Assembly (NCBI RefSeq): GCF_030656875.1
Contig: NZ_CP130943.1
Coordinates: forward strand, 3,162,001-3,226,000
Source: Prescottella sp. R16
GTDB lineage: Bacteria > Actinomycetota > Actinomycetes > Mycobacteriales > Mycobacteriaceae
Direction: 5' to 3'
DNA length: 64,000 nucleotides
This document shows, piece after piece, positions 1 through 11,162 of this stretch. The notes below the pieces were generated by a model. That model did no database searches. It was not told the DNA's origin and saw nothing but the letters and a program-made list of their open reading frames with translations. The position numbers and the translations under genes are program-made. The first letter of the stretch is position 1. Every line of letters begins with the position of its first letter.

Positions 1-80
1 CCGCGTGTCGAGGACCGAGGTCGCGCGCCGATCTCTTCCCGAACCGGAACCGTGGCGCGACCACACCCGACACCCCACTG

Positions 81-115
81 TTAAGGTACCCCTTACTAAC
101 CTGAGCCTCACCTTA
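81..115 (+). promoter_or_regulatory. Candidate IdeR/DtxR iron boxes
   Basis: The 19-mer at 97-115 matches the remembered IdeR consensus TTAGGTTAGGCTAACCTAA (with S at the centre) at about 13 of 19 positions, and its right half fits almost fully. A second, weaker 19-mer lies at 81-99 (about 12 of 19). They sit just upstream of the iron-binding lipoprotein start at 136, which suggests iron-dependent repression. The match was made by eye, so this is a candidate only. Confidence 0.4.
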
Positions 116-135
116 TCCACCTGGAGTTGTCGCCC

Positions 136-1143
136 GTGTTCACACAGTCTCGTCGCGCTCTGACCGCCGTCGCCGCCGTAGGAGTGACCGCCGCCCTCGT
201 CCTCACCGGATGCTCCTCGTCCGAGGACGACGCCCGCACTGCGGAGACAACGACCGCATCGGCCGGCGAGTTCCCCCGCACCGTCGAACACTTCCGCGGG
301 GCCACCACCGTCGAATCGCAGCCGCAGCGCGTCGTGACCCTCGACAACAGCTTCACCGACGCCGTCCTCCTGCTCGGCTCACCGCTCACCGGCTACGCCG
401 ACTACCGCGGCGCCGGACTGCCCGACTATCTCGGCGACGCCCGCACCGAGTACGGCGCCGACGCCGAATCGGTGGGCAAGGTCTCCGACGTGAACCTCGA
501 GAAGGTCGCCGCTCTGCAGCCCGACCTGATCCTGTCGGCCGAGGTCCGCGACGGGAAGAACTACGAGACGCTGTCCGCGATCGCCCCGACCGTCTTCTCG
601 CAGACCACCGGGCCGACGTGGAAGGACAACATCCGACTCGTCGGGCGCGCACTCGGCAAGGAGGACGTGGCCGAGCAGAAGATCGGCGAGTACGAGGCCC
701 GCGCGAAGGCCATCGGCGACGAGATCAACGCCAAGGCCGGCAACCCGAAGATCTCGGTCGTACGGTTCGCCGGCGAGCCCACCGCCCGCCTGTACCGGAC
801 CACATCGTTCAGCGGCATCGTGCTGTCCGATGCGGGCCTGGCCCGCCCCGACAGCCAGGGCCCCGACCCCGCGGACCCGAGCAGCATCATGAACGCGATC
901 AGCCCGGAACGGATCACCGACGCCGACGCCGACGTCATCTTCGTCACGACGTACGACGACCCGGCCGGCAAGTCGGCCGAGATGTCCCAGACGTTCCTGC
1001 AGAACCCGCTGTGGGGAACACTGCACGGCCGGATCGTGAACGTCGACGACTCGCTGTGGATGTCCCCGGTCAGCATCCAGGGCGCACACAAGATCCTCGA
1101 CGACCTCGCGGAAGCCTTCGAGGTGGACCCGCACAACAGCTAG
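136..1143 (+). CDS. Iron-siderophore ABC transporter substrate-binding lipoprotein (FecB/FepB type)
   Basis: Exported solute-binding protein of the class III (FecB/BtuF-like) fold that would capture a ferric siderophore or heme and hand it to a FecCD-type permease. The N-terminus has a basic start, a hydrophobic stretch and a lipobox ending LTGC at Cys26, so it should be a diacylglyceryl-anchored lipoprotein. The body carries the family phrase PQRVVTLDNSFTDAVLLLG followed by the KVAALQPDLIL-type helix. GTG at 136 is preferred to TTG at 127 because GGAG at 123-126 lies 9 nt before it. No permease or ATPase gene is next to it; a second binding lipoprotein follows 45 nt downstream. Substrate is not determined. 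Confidence 0.85.
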   Translation: MFTQSRRALTAVAAVGVTAALVLTGCSSSEDDARTAETTTASAGEFPRTVEHFRGATTVESQPQRVVTLDNSFTDAVLLLGSPLTGYADYRGAGLPDYLGDARTEYGADAESVGKVSDVNLEKVAALQPDLILSAEVRDGKNYETLSAIAPTVFSQTTGPTWKDNIRLVGRALGKEDVAEQKIGEYEARAKAIGDEINAKAGNPKISVVRFAGEPTARLYRTTSFSGIVLSDAGLARPDSQGPDPADPSSIMNAISPERITDADADVIFVTTYDDPAGKSAEMSQTFLQNPLWGTLHGRIVNVDDSLWMSPVSIQGAHKILDDLAEAFEVDPHNS

Positions 1144-1188
1144 CCTGGACCGGCCCGCCAGCAGGAGCCCGTCGAACAGGAAATCACC

Positions 1189-2205
1189 GTGGTGCCCAGT
1201 TCCCAGCCCGTCCGTGTCGCCCGACGGACCGCCGTCGCTCTCGCCGCCGTCTCCGTGACGGTCGCGGGCGTCACCGGATGCAGCAGCACGTCGGACGACG
1301 ACGCGTCGTCGATCGTGCGGAAGACCACCGCGATCGCCGGGGCCGGAGTCGTCACCGTCGAACGGGACACCAGCGGTGCGTGCGCGGCACCGACACCGCC
1401 CGATCCGGGGGCGCCGGACCCGCAGCGGATCGTCGTACTCGACAGCGGCGCACTGGATTCGGTGTGCGCGCTCGGCGTGTGGGATCGGGTGGTCGGGGCG
1501 ACGGTGTCGCCGGTCGACGGTGAGCGGCCGTCGTATCTCGGTGCGGGGATCGCGCAGCTTCCCTCGATCGGACCCGAGGGGGCACCGGACGTCGACCGGA
1601 TCGCCGCGGCCGCACCCGATCTGATTCTGGCGTCCGCTCCCCCGTCCCCCGATGTGGACGCGCGACTGACCACGATCGCGCCCACCGTGTCCGTCGGCGC
1701 CGATCCGGCGCAGTGGAAGCCCCGTTTCCTGGCTACCGGTGCGGCACTGGGCCGTTCGGGTGCCGCGCAGCAGGCACTCGATGCCTACACCGCCGACGCG
1801 GCCCGCGCCGGAGACGATCTCGGCGCCCGGCAGACGCAGGCGTCGGTGATCCGGTTCGGCGCCGACACCGCCGTCGTCGAGGGGCCCGGATCGTTCTCCG
1901 GTCAGGTCCTCGCCGACATCGGCGTCGCCCGCCCCGGACCGCAGCGGATCGAGACGGAGACGGCGCCGCTCGACGATCTCACCGCGGCCGAGGGTGACCT
2001 GATCTACGTCGGCTTCGACGGACCCGACGGGCTCTCCCACGGGACCGACGTCCTCGAATCCGATGCGTGGCTCGACCTCGGGGCCGCAACCGACAACCGT
2101 GTTTTCGCGGTCGACGACGACGTGTGGAACACCGGTAACGGCATCGTCGCCGCCCGCGCCGTCATCGCCGATGTGAGGAGCTCACTCAATGGATATGCCA
2201 GCTAG
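1189..2205 (+). CDS. Second periplasmic-binding lipoprotein (FecB type)
   Basis: Same fold class as the preceding gene but clearly diverged. The signal region ends in a VTGC lipobox (Cys31), followed by a Ser/Asp-rich linker and a FecB-like core: [19 protein letters not shown] near residue 80, then [14 protein letters not shown]. Starts at GTG 1189 (another GTG follows at 1192) with AGGA at 1178-1181. Its end overlaps the next gene by 17 nt, so translation is probably coupled. Two tandem binding proteins without a transporter could feed a distant permease with two ligands or act in a relay to the HtaA-domain protein downstream. Function is inferred from the fold. Confidence 0.8.
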   Translation: MVPSSQPVRVARRTAVALAAVSVTVAGVTGCSSTSDDDASSIVRKTTAIAGAGVVTVERDTSGACAAPTPPDPGAPDPQRIVVLDSGALDSVCALGVWDRVVGATVSPVDGERPSYLGAGIAQLPSIGPEGAPDVDRIAAAAPDLILASAPPSPDVDARLTTIAPTVSVGADPAQWKPRFLATGAALGRSGAAQQALDAYTADAARAGDDLGARQTQASVIRFGADTAVVEGPGSFSGQVLADIGVARPGPQRIETETAPLDDLTAAEGDLIYVGFDGPDGLSHGTDVLESDAWLDLGAATDNRVFAVDDDVWNTGNGIVAARAVIADVRSSLNGYAS

Positions 2206-3274
2206 GACACGAGGGTTCACCCGTACGGCTGCCGCGGCCGCCGCGACGGTCGTAGTGTGCGCCGTCCCCGTCACCGCACAGGCCGCCACCCCGACCGGTC
2301 CGTCGATCACGGTGTTCGCCGCCGACGGTGTCACCCCACTCGGCGACACCGCCGTGCACGAGGGTGACCGGATCGTGGTGCGCGGCACCGGCTTCGACCC
2401 GAACGCCGATACCGGCGGGCTGCCGGTTCCGGTGCCGCCCGGGGTGCCGCACGGCACGTTTGTGTCGTTCGGCGCATTCGCCGACGACTGGCGTCCGTCG
2501 CAGGGGGCGCCCGCCGATTCCCGGGTGGGACAGCAGCGTTCCGCGACCGCATGGGTGATGTCGCCGGACGCCCTGAACCGGGTTCCGGACGTGCCGTTCG
2601 ACTTCCGTCGCACCATCCGGCAGCAGTGGGTGCCGCTCGAGGGCGACGGCTCGTTCACCGCGACCCTCACCGTCACGAAGCCGGCGACGGTGCCGGAGGG
2701 CGCCGAGTACGGCGTCTACACGTACGCTGCCGCCGACGCCGTCAACGCCGCCGAGGAACTCGAGGTGCCGGTCGTCTTCGATCCGACCCCCGGCCCGAAC
2801 GCTCCGGTGGCCCCGTCGCAGGACCTGGTGTGGGGTCTGGCCCCCGGCTACACCGACCTGGTGAAGACCACGACCCAGGGCTCCGTCACCGGATCGGACG
2901 GGGCGTCGGTGCGCGGCGACGGCCGGCTCACGTTCGAACTCGACGGCGCCGACGTCGACCCGGCCACCGGCCTGGGCGCCGTGCGCTACCGCGGCACCGT
3001 GGTGTCGTTCACCCGGTTCCATCTCGCGGAGATCGCGCTCGCGAACCCGTGGATCGAATTCACCCCGGAAGGCACGTTCCTGTCCGCGGAGACGTCCGAC
3101 GGCAACATGGTCGGCACCGACGCCATGGCCCGGATCCGATTCGCCCGGTTGGACACCCGCCCCGGCACGAACGACGTGACCGACGCACCGGCACACTTCC
3201 TGTTCCCGCTGCAGCCGTCGATCCTGCTCCCCTACTCGGGTCAGCCGGCCGCACCGGTGACGTTCCGGTACTGA
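2189..3274 (+). CDS. Secreted HtaA-domain protein, probable heme binding
   Basis: Signal peptide with an Ala-rich core and an AQA-like cleavage site near residue 32. Residues about 35-200 are a beta-rich region of unclear family. Residues about 211-352 look like an HtaA domain: the opening [11 protein letters not shown], then GSVT..DGAS, and the [13 protein letters not shown] segment. In Corynebacterium, HtaA proteins bind heme at the cell surface and pass it to HmuT. No C-terminal membrane anchor is seen, so it may be released or held in the envelope. ATG 2189 is chosen for GAGGAG at 2175-2180. It overlaps the lipoprotein gene before it and abuts the NUDIX gene after it, which argues for one iron or heme transcript. 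Confidence 0.75.
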   Translation: MDMPARTRGFTRTAAAAAATVVVCAVPVTAQAATPTGPSITVFAADGVTPLGDTAVHEGDRIVVRGTGFDPNADTGGLPVPVPPGVPHGTFVSFGAFADDWRPSQGAPADSRVGQQRSATAWVMSPDALNRVPDVPFDFRRTIRQQWVPLEGDGSFTATLTVTKPATVPEGAEYGVYTYAAADAVNAAEELEVPVVFDPTPGPNAPVAPSQDLVWGLAPGYTDLVKTTTQGSVTGSDGASVRGDGRLTFELDGADVDPATGLGAVRYRGTVVSFTRFHLAEIALANPWIEFTPEGTFLSAETSDGNMVGTDAMARIRFARLDTRPGTNDVTDAPAHFLFPLQPSILLPYSGQPAAPVTFRY

Positions 3275-3750
3275 TGCCGGTCCCCGAGTTCGTCCGCGAC
3301 CTGCGCGCTCACGTCGGGCACGCCCCCTTGTGGCTGCCCGGCGTGAGCGCCGTGGTCGTCGACGACGACGGTCTGGTGCTGCTGACCCGGCGCGCCGACA
3401 ACGGGCTGTGGGCAATCGTGTCCGGCATCCTCGAACCCGGTGAGGAGCCCGGCCCTGCCGTGCTCCGGGAGATCCGTGAGGAGACCGGGATCGACGCCGA
3501 ACTCGTGCGGATCACCGGCGTCGACACCGCCGGCCCCATCACCTACCCCAACGGGGACGTCGCGAGCTATCTCGACGTGTGCTTCCTCGCCCGCGCGGTG
3601 TCCGGTGAAGCCCACGCCGCAGACGACGAGAACCTCGAGGTGCGCTGGTTCTCTCCCGACGAGTTGCCGGCGGACATGACCGCGTCGTCGACGAGCCGGC
3701 TCACCGCCGCACTCCGCGGCGACGAGCGTGCGTGGTTCGCACGGGAGTGA
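3274..3750 (+). CDS. NUDIX hydrolase
   Basis: 158-residue MutT-like protein. The Nudix box GX5EX7REUXEEXGU is complete at residues 51-73 (G51, E57, RE..EE at 65-70, G72), so the metal-binding catalytic helix is intact. It would hydrolyse a nucleoside diphosphate linked to another moiety; the substrate cannot be read from sequence. The ATG overlaps the stop of the HtaA-domain gene (TGATG), suggesting translational coupling, although no functional link to iron is known to me. A long palindrome follows the gene at 3775-3831. Confidence 0.85.
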   Translation: MPVPEFVRDLRAHVGHAPLWLPGVSAVVVDDDGLVLLTRRADNGLWAIVSGILEPGEEPGPAVLREIREETGIDAELVRITGVDTAGPITYPNGDVASYLDVCFLARAVSGEAHAADDENLEVRWFSPDELPADMTASSTSRLTAALRGDERAWFARE

Positions 3751-3774
3751 AACCGCCTGTGCCCTGAAACGCCT

Positions 3775-3831
3775 TGTGGCCGAATGTCACATCGGCTCAG
3801 TCGAACTGAACGCGTGTGACATTCGGCCACA
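3775..3831. terminator. Long palindrome, family A copy 1 (bidirectional terminator)
   Basis: Perfect 17-bp arms (3775-3791 and 3815-3831) around a 23-nt spacer that has its own small hairpin (tcagt/actga). It lies between the convergent ends of the NUDIX gene and nrdF. Near-identical arms with a spacer of the same length recur at 62167-62221. Position and symmetry suggest a two-way terminator, although there is no long T tract. Confidence 0.7.
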
Positions 3832-3849
3832 GGGTGGTGTGCGGGGAGG

Positions 3850-7072
<3,223 letters not shown>

Positions 7073-7548
7073 TGTTCACTCTCCATGAATTGTGCGAGGC
7101 CCTCGCGCACTGCGACGACATCGTCTGCTGTTCCCATGAGTTCGAAGCGGTACAGGTACGGGACCTGACACTTCTGCGCAACGACGTTCCCCGCATAGCA
7201 GTAGGACTCGCCGAAGTTGGTGTTGCCGGCAGCGATCACGCCCCGAATGAGGGCGCGATTGTGCTTGTTGTTGAGGAATCTGATGACCTGCTTGGGCACG
7301 TAGCTCGTGTCGCGCCCCGTTGCCGTCGTCCCACCCCCGTAGGTGGGCAGGATCAGAACGTACGGTTCGTCGACCTCGATCGTGCCGGCGCGATCGTGAA
7401 TCGGGATGCGCGTGGCGGGGACTCCGAGTCGCTGAACGAATCGGTGCGTGTTCTCCGACACGCTGGAGAAGTACACCAGCGATGCCATCGGCGTTCACCT
7501 GTTCCAGTCGAGCGTGAATCGGTCTCCCGCGGCACCCGCCGCACCGCT

Positions 7549-7782
7549 TCAGGCAGCGTTTGCGGTGAGTGCCTTGATGCGGTCGGGACGGAAGCCCGAC
7601 CAGTGGTCGTCACCGGCCACCACGACGGGCGCCTGAAGGTATCCGAGGGCCATCACGAAGTCGCGCGCCTCGGGGTTCTCGGAGATGTCGACGACGTCGT
7701 ATTCGAGACCGGCCTTGTCGAGGGCACGGTAGGTGGCATTGCACTGAACGCAGGCGGGCTTGGTGTAGACGGTGATGCTCAT
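7549..7782 (-). CDS. nrdH: Glutaredoxin-like NrdH redoxin
   Basis: 77-residue thioredoxin-fold protein with the redox pair C11-V-Q-C14 and the conserved WSGFRPD near the C-terminus that marks NrdH. It donates electrons to NrdE and is itself reduced by thioredoxin reductase. The start is ATG 7780-7782 with AGAGG upstream; the longer reading to 7914 would run through promoter-like sequence. First gene of the nrd operon, 60 nt before nrdI. Confidence 0.95.
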   Translation of the reverse strand: MSITVYTKPACVQCNATYRALDKAGLEYDVVDISENPEARDFVMALGYLQAPVVVAGDDHWSGFRPDRIKALTANAA

Positions 7783-7910
7783 ATTGGTCCCTCTTTCCCA
7801 CGGCCTGACGAGCCTGGCGAACTTCGGTGATGCAGTCTTCGCGCCGAGATCGAAAGGGTTCTCGAACCGGGAACCGTCTCGGCCCCCGTTGCACCTTCTC
7901 GGCTGTGTAG

Positions 7911-7958
7911 ACACTACACCTTGTGGCCGACGGATACATACAACGCGAGATCTTGTGA
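7911..7958 (-). promoter_or_regulatory. Two probable NrdR boxes upstream of nrdH
   Basis: Two 16-mers, 7911-7926 (acactacaccttgtgg) and 7943-7958 (acgcgagatcttgtga), match the remembered NrdR consensus ACACTATATATAGTGT at about 11 and 10 of 16 positions. They are exactly 32 bp apart, about three helical turns, which is the usual spacing of NrdR pairs. They lie 130-180 bp before the nrdH start. This suggests ATP/dATP-responsive repression of the whole operon. Confidence 0.6.
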
Positions 7959-8306
7959 CTCACATCGATGAAATTCCCCAGGCTCCATCCCCAGGGGGTG
8001 GATGATTCCGGCGTGTCGCACACCACCCCGAGAGGCGACGGCGGCTCCGTTCGAGCAGGTGGAGCCGCCGTCGGCGCCGAGTCCTCTCCGAGTTCCTCGC
8101 GCCGCCCGGCCGGCGACCGGCGCGACACGCCGGACGACACCCGGCTCGACCCCACCCGACCACCCCTCCGGGCCTACTCCGGACCTCGGCTATCGACACG
8201 CCGGACCACGACACACCGGGCGATGCGCGAAGCCGCACGACGCCGCACGGACACCGCCCCCGAAGCGTTAGCTGATAGGTAACTGACGCCCGAGCCGCCT
8301 CCACAA
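7959..8306. other. Intergenic region with a 13-bp hairpin, no supported gene
   Basis: Between the NrdR boxes and the terminator of the FMN reductase gene. Short open frames here (for example 7968-8282 on the plus strand) have no recognisable product or ribosome binding site. A perfect 13-bp stem (8036-8048 with 8061-8073, 12-nt loop) is the only clear structure. It could be a small RNA, a terminator, or nrd leader DNA. Confidence 0.4.
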
Positions 8307-8359
8307 CAGCTGAAGGGACCCTTTGTGCGCTCGCAGCGCACAAAGGGTCCCTTCAGCTG
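8307..8359. terminator. Long palindrome, family B copy 1 (terminator)
   Basis: Perfect 24-bp inverted repeat (8307-8330 with 8336-8359) and a 5-nt loop, just beyond the stop of the minus-strand FMN reductase gene. The outer part (cagctgaagggaccct) recurs at 52814-52868 at another gene end. Confidence 0.75.
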
Positions 8360-8379
8360 AACGGGTGGAAGCCGAAACG

Positions 8380-8940
8380 TCAGGCGTCGACGAGCTGGGT
8401 CGCGGCGACGAGGGCGGTGAGGAGGTCGCCGATCTGGCCGGCGACCTCGGCGTTGTCGCGCGGGTGGGCGTCGCCGAACTTCTGGATGGTGGCGCCGATG
8501 GAGAGTTCGGCGTCGACGACGTTGCCGCCGGCGATGCCGAGGGCCTTGCGGGCGTCGTCGTGGGCCCACTTGGCGGCATTGGGGCTCGGGGAGGCGCTGA
8601 TGACGGCGACGGGCTTGTCCTTGACGGCGCCGGCGCCGTAGGGGCGGGAGATCCAGTCGATGGCGTTCTTGAGGACGGCGGGGACGGTGCCGTTGTACTC
8701 CGGGGTGACCAGGAGCAGGGCGTCGGCCTGGGCGGCGGCGGCGCGCAGTTCGTCGACGCCGGCGATGGTGGCGCCGGGGACGTCGATGTCCTCGTTGTAG
8801 AAGGGCAGGTCGCCGAGGCCCTCGAAGATCGCGACCTCGACACCCTCGGGGGCGACGGCTGCGGCGGTCTCGGCGACCTGACGGTTGACGGAGCCGGCGC
8901 GGAGGCTGCCGACGAGGGAGAGGACGCGGGTCTGCGACAT
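8380..8940 (-). CDS. NAD(P)H-dependent FMN reductase / quinone reductase
   Basis: 186-residue flavodoxin-fold oxidoreductase of the NADPH-dependent FMN reductase family (YieF/azoreductase-like). It has the N-terminal FMN phosphate loop GSLRAGSVNRQ and the conserved TPEYNGTVPAVLKNAIDWISRP segment. Such enzymes reduce quinones, chromate or azo compounds using free or bound FMN. It is transcribed divergently from a TetR regulator across 95 bp holding a palindromic operator candidate, so it is probably the regulator target. The pair resembles Rv3054c-Rv3055 next to the nrd genes in M. tuberculosis. Confidence 0.88.
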   Translation of the reverse strand: MSQTRVLSLVGSLRAGSVNRQVAETAAAVAPEGVEVAIFEGLGDLPFYNEDIDVPGATIAGVDELRAAAAQADALLLVTPEYNGTVPAVLKNAIDWISRPYGAGAVKDKPVAVISASPSPNAAKWAHDDARKALGIAGGNVVDAELSIGATIQKFGDAHPRDNAEVAGQIGDLLTALVAATQLVDA

Positions 8941-8994
8941 GAGTGGTGATTCCTTCGATGATGCGATGGTTGACGCTGCAACAGGTATAGCAGC

Positions 8995-9018
8995 ATAAAC
9001 GGACCACGGTCCACTTAT
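8995..9018. promoter_or_regulatory. Palindromic operator candidate between FMN reductase and TetR genes
   Basis: ATAAacGGACCacGGTCCacTTAT: a 24-bp two-fold symmetric site in the divergent promoter region, with inner GGACC/GGTCC and outer ATAA/TTAT arms. Size, symmetry and position fit a TetR-dimer operator controlling both genes. No second copy was noticed in the window. Confidence 0.6.
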
Positions 9019-9035
9019 GTTCCCGCTGGGCTACG

Positions 9036-9659
9036 ATGCGTCACGTGAACAGCCCGCTCCTTCCGCTGGTGGACGCCGAGATCCCCGAACGATGTGACGC
9101 TGCCCGCAATCGGAAACTGCTCCTCGACGCGGCAGCCGCACTCGTCGCCGAACGTGGGGTCGACGCCGTCACGATGGACGACGTCGCCGACCGGGCCGGA
9201 GTCGGCAAGGGCACCGTGTTCCGCCGGTTCGGCAGCCGGTCGGGCCTGATGAACGCTCTGCTCGACCACACCGAGCGGGAACTGCAGGACGCCTTCATGT
9301 TCGGGCCGCCGCCACTCGGGCCGGACGCGGACCCGGTCGACCGGCTGATCGCGTTCGGGCGGGCCCGGCTGGACATGGTCTTCGTGCAGGGCGACATCCT
9401 GCGCGCCGCCGAGGACTCCCCCGAGTTCCGTTACGGGGCACCGGCCCGCGCGGTGAGCCTGCACCACGTGACGATGCTGCTCTCCCAGGCCGGCACCGAC
9501 GGGGACCTCGAACTACTCGCGATCGCCCTGCTCGCGCCGCTCGAGGCGACGCTGGTGCTACACCAGATCCGGGTCCGGGGAACCGCACCGGACCGTATCG
9601 CCGCCAGCTGGGAAGACTTGGTGCTCAGAGTCACCCGACCCGGGCGGACCGCCGGTTAG
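9036..9659 (+). CDS. TetR-family transcriptional regulator
   Basis: 207 residues. The N-terminal helix-turn-helix is clear: LLDAAAALVAERG, then VTMDDVADRAGVGKGTVFRRFGSRSGL at about residues 47-73. The C-terminal ligand domain is not assignable. It is divergent from the FMN reductase gene with a symmetric operator candidate at 8995-9018, so it probably represses that gene and itself in response to an electrophile or quinone (inference). The stop overlaps the probable ribosome binding site of the next gene. Confidence 0.88.
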   Translation: MRHVNSPLLPLVDAEIPERCDAARNRKLLLDAAAALVAERGVDAVTMDDVADRAGVGKGTVFRRFGSRSGLMNALLDHTERELQDAFMFGPPPLGPDADPVDRLIAFGRARLDMVFVQGDILRAAEDSPEFRYGAPARAVSLHHVTMLLSQAGTDGDLELLAIALLAPLEATLVLHQIRVRGTAPDRIAASWEDLVLRVTRPGRTAG

Positions 9660-9668
9660 GGTGTGCGC

Positions 9669-10490
9669 ATGCGCACACCACTGGTCGCCCTCGCACTGCT
9701 GTCCGCCGCCGCCCTGACCGCGTGTGGTGGCGCGTCCGACGATGCCGCCGGCGCTACGTCGGAGACGACGGCCGCGTCGACGGCGACGGCCCCCCAGGAC
9801 GCACTGTGGGGCCGGACGTTCCTGTCGACCTCCGTGACCGGCACCGCGATCCCCGGCGGCGGACCACTGGAAGTGGCGTTCCCCGAACGGGATCGGATCG
9901 CGATGAGTGCCGGCTGCAACCGCGGCGTGGGCAGCGTCGACCTGTCCGGGGGTGTCGTGCGGACCGGCCCGATCGCGACCACGATGATGGCGTGCCCCGG
10001 CGATCTCGAGGCCGCCGACACGTGGATGACCGACGTGTTCGCCGCCGCACCCACCTGGACGCTCGCCGACGACGTGCTCACACTGTCGTCGCCCGGCGTC
10101 ACGATCGCGCTCGCCGACAAGAAGACGACCGACCCGGATCGGCCGGTCGTCGGCACCACGTGGACGGTCGAGACACTGATCACACCGGACGCGATCACGT
10201 CGTCGCAGGCGATCGAGGCGGCGGACGCGAATCTGACGATCGGACAGGACGGTCAGGTGTCCGGTTCCAGCGGCTGCAACCGGTTCTCCGGCCCGGTCTC
10301 CGTCGGCGACAGCACCATCACGTTCGGGCCGCTCGCGTCCACCCGGATGGCGTGCACGGACGAATCCGTCGCCGACGTGGAACGGTCGGTGCTGCACGTA
10401 CTCGACGGTGAGGCCACGTACGCCGTCGACGGCCCGACGATGCGGCTGACGAGGGCCGACGGCACCGGCCTGGGACTGCGCGCCCGGTAG
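9669..10490 (+). CDS. META-domain lipoprotein with two repeats
   Basis: Signal peptide and lipobox LTAC at about residue 19, then a low-complexity Ala/Thr linker and two META (HslJ-like) domains. Each has the GCNR core: SAGCNRGVGSVDL in the first and SGSSGCNRFSGPV in the second, followed by TTMMAC and STRMAC. Domain function is unknown; HslJ is linked to heat and novobiocin resistance in E. coli. ATG 9669 is chosen over GTG 9663 because TTAGGG at 9656-9661 is better spaced. The stop lies inside the first of two near-tandem 13-nt repeats (10484-10496 and 10501-10513). Confidence 0.8.
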   Translation: MRTPLVALALLSAAALTACGGASDDAAGATSETTAASTATAPQDALWGRTFLSTSVTGTAIPGGGPLEVAFPERDRIAMSAGCNRGVGSVDLSGGVVRTGPIATTMMACPGDLEAADTWMTDVFAAAPTWTLADDVLTLSSPGVTIALADKKTTDPDRPVVGTTWTVETLITPDAITSSQAIEAADANLTIGQDGQVSGSSGCNRFSGPVSVGDSTITFGPLASTRMACTDESVADVERSVLHVLDGEATYAVDGPTMRLTRADGTGLGLRAR

Positions 10491-10528
10491 AGCTGCGCCA
10501 CCGGTAGAGCTGCCTCACCGGAAGCGCG

Positions 10529-11083
10529 TCACAGCTGCCGGCGCACCCAGTCCGCGAGAACGCGGGCGCTGGCGTCGACCTGCGCGGGCCAGTCCAGGGC
10601 CGTGTCGTCGGCGTGGTCGCTGACATGCTTGACCAGCCGGCAGCGGGCCCCGAACGCCTCGCACGCGTACGCGATCGCGAACCCCTCCATGTCGACCAGG
10701 TCGGCGCGGGCGGCGAGCGCGTCGCGGACCTGCGCGTCGGACACGAACGCGTCCCCGGTCGCGAGGACCGATCCGTCGCCGTCGGCGAGATCGATCGCGT
10801 CCCGCACCGGATGCCCGAGGGAGCGCAGCACGTCGGCACTGATGTCGTGGTTGATCACCGCCGACGGCACGTACAGGCCACCGTGGTGGGCGTGCAGCGC
10901 ACCGGCCGTACCGATGTTGAGGACGAGCGGCGTCCGGCCGGACGGGTACCGCGCCAGCGCCCCGGCAACCGCGACGGCGGCCGCGACCTTGCCGATGCCG
11001 GTGACGACGACGTCGACCCCGTCGTGGACGTGCGCGGCTTCCTCAGCGGTAGCACTGACCACGAGGATTCCGGTGCTGCCCAT
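10529..11083 (-). CDS. Nucleoside phosphorylase-fold nucleosidase (MTA/SAH nucleosidase-like)
   Basis: 184 residues, shorter than typical Pfs/MTAN proteins (about 230-250). The phosphorylase/nucleosidase core is visible: VVVTGIGKVAAAVA, LVLNIGTAGAL and the substrate-binding LVDMEGFAIAYACEAFG, where the ME pair contacts the ribose. The final VKHVSDHADD holds the catalytic Asp. It probably cleaves an adenosine derivative or another purine nucleoside. ATG 11083 follows GGGAGA; the upstream extension is not needed. Divergent from nadE by 79 bp. Confidence 0.7.
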   Translation of the reverse strand: MGSTGILVVSATAEEAAHVHDGVDVVVTGIGKVAAAVAVAGALARYPSGRTPLVLNIGTAGALHAHHGGLYVPSAVINHDISADVLRSLGHPVRDAIDLADGDGSVLATGDAFVSDAQVRDALAARADLVDMEGFAIAYACEAFGARCRLVKHVSDHADDTALDWPAQVDASARVLADWVRRQL

Positions 11084-11162
11084 GACGATCTCCCTTGTTC
11101 GGTCGCGGCAGCCGGACGGTCGCCGCGCACCCATCCTGCCGGGTGGCCGTTAGAGTTCTCCC

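Noticed and set aside
7968..8282. 104-codon plus-strand ORF upstream of the nrd operon
   Set aside because: No ribosome binding site, low-complexity translation, overlaps hairpin DNA.
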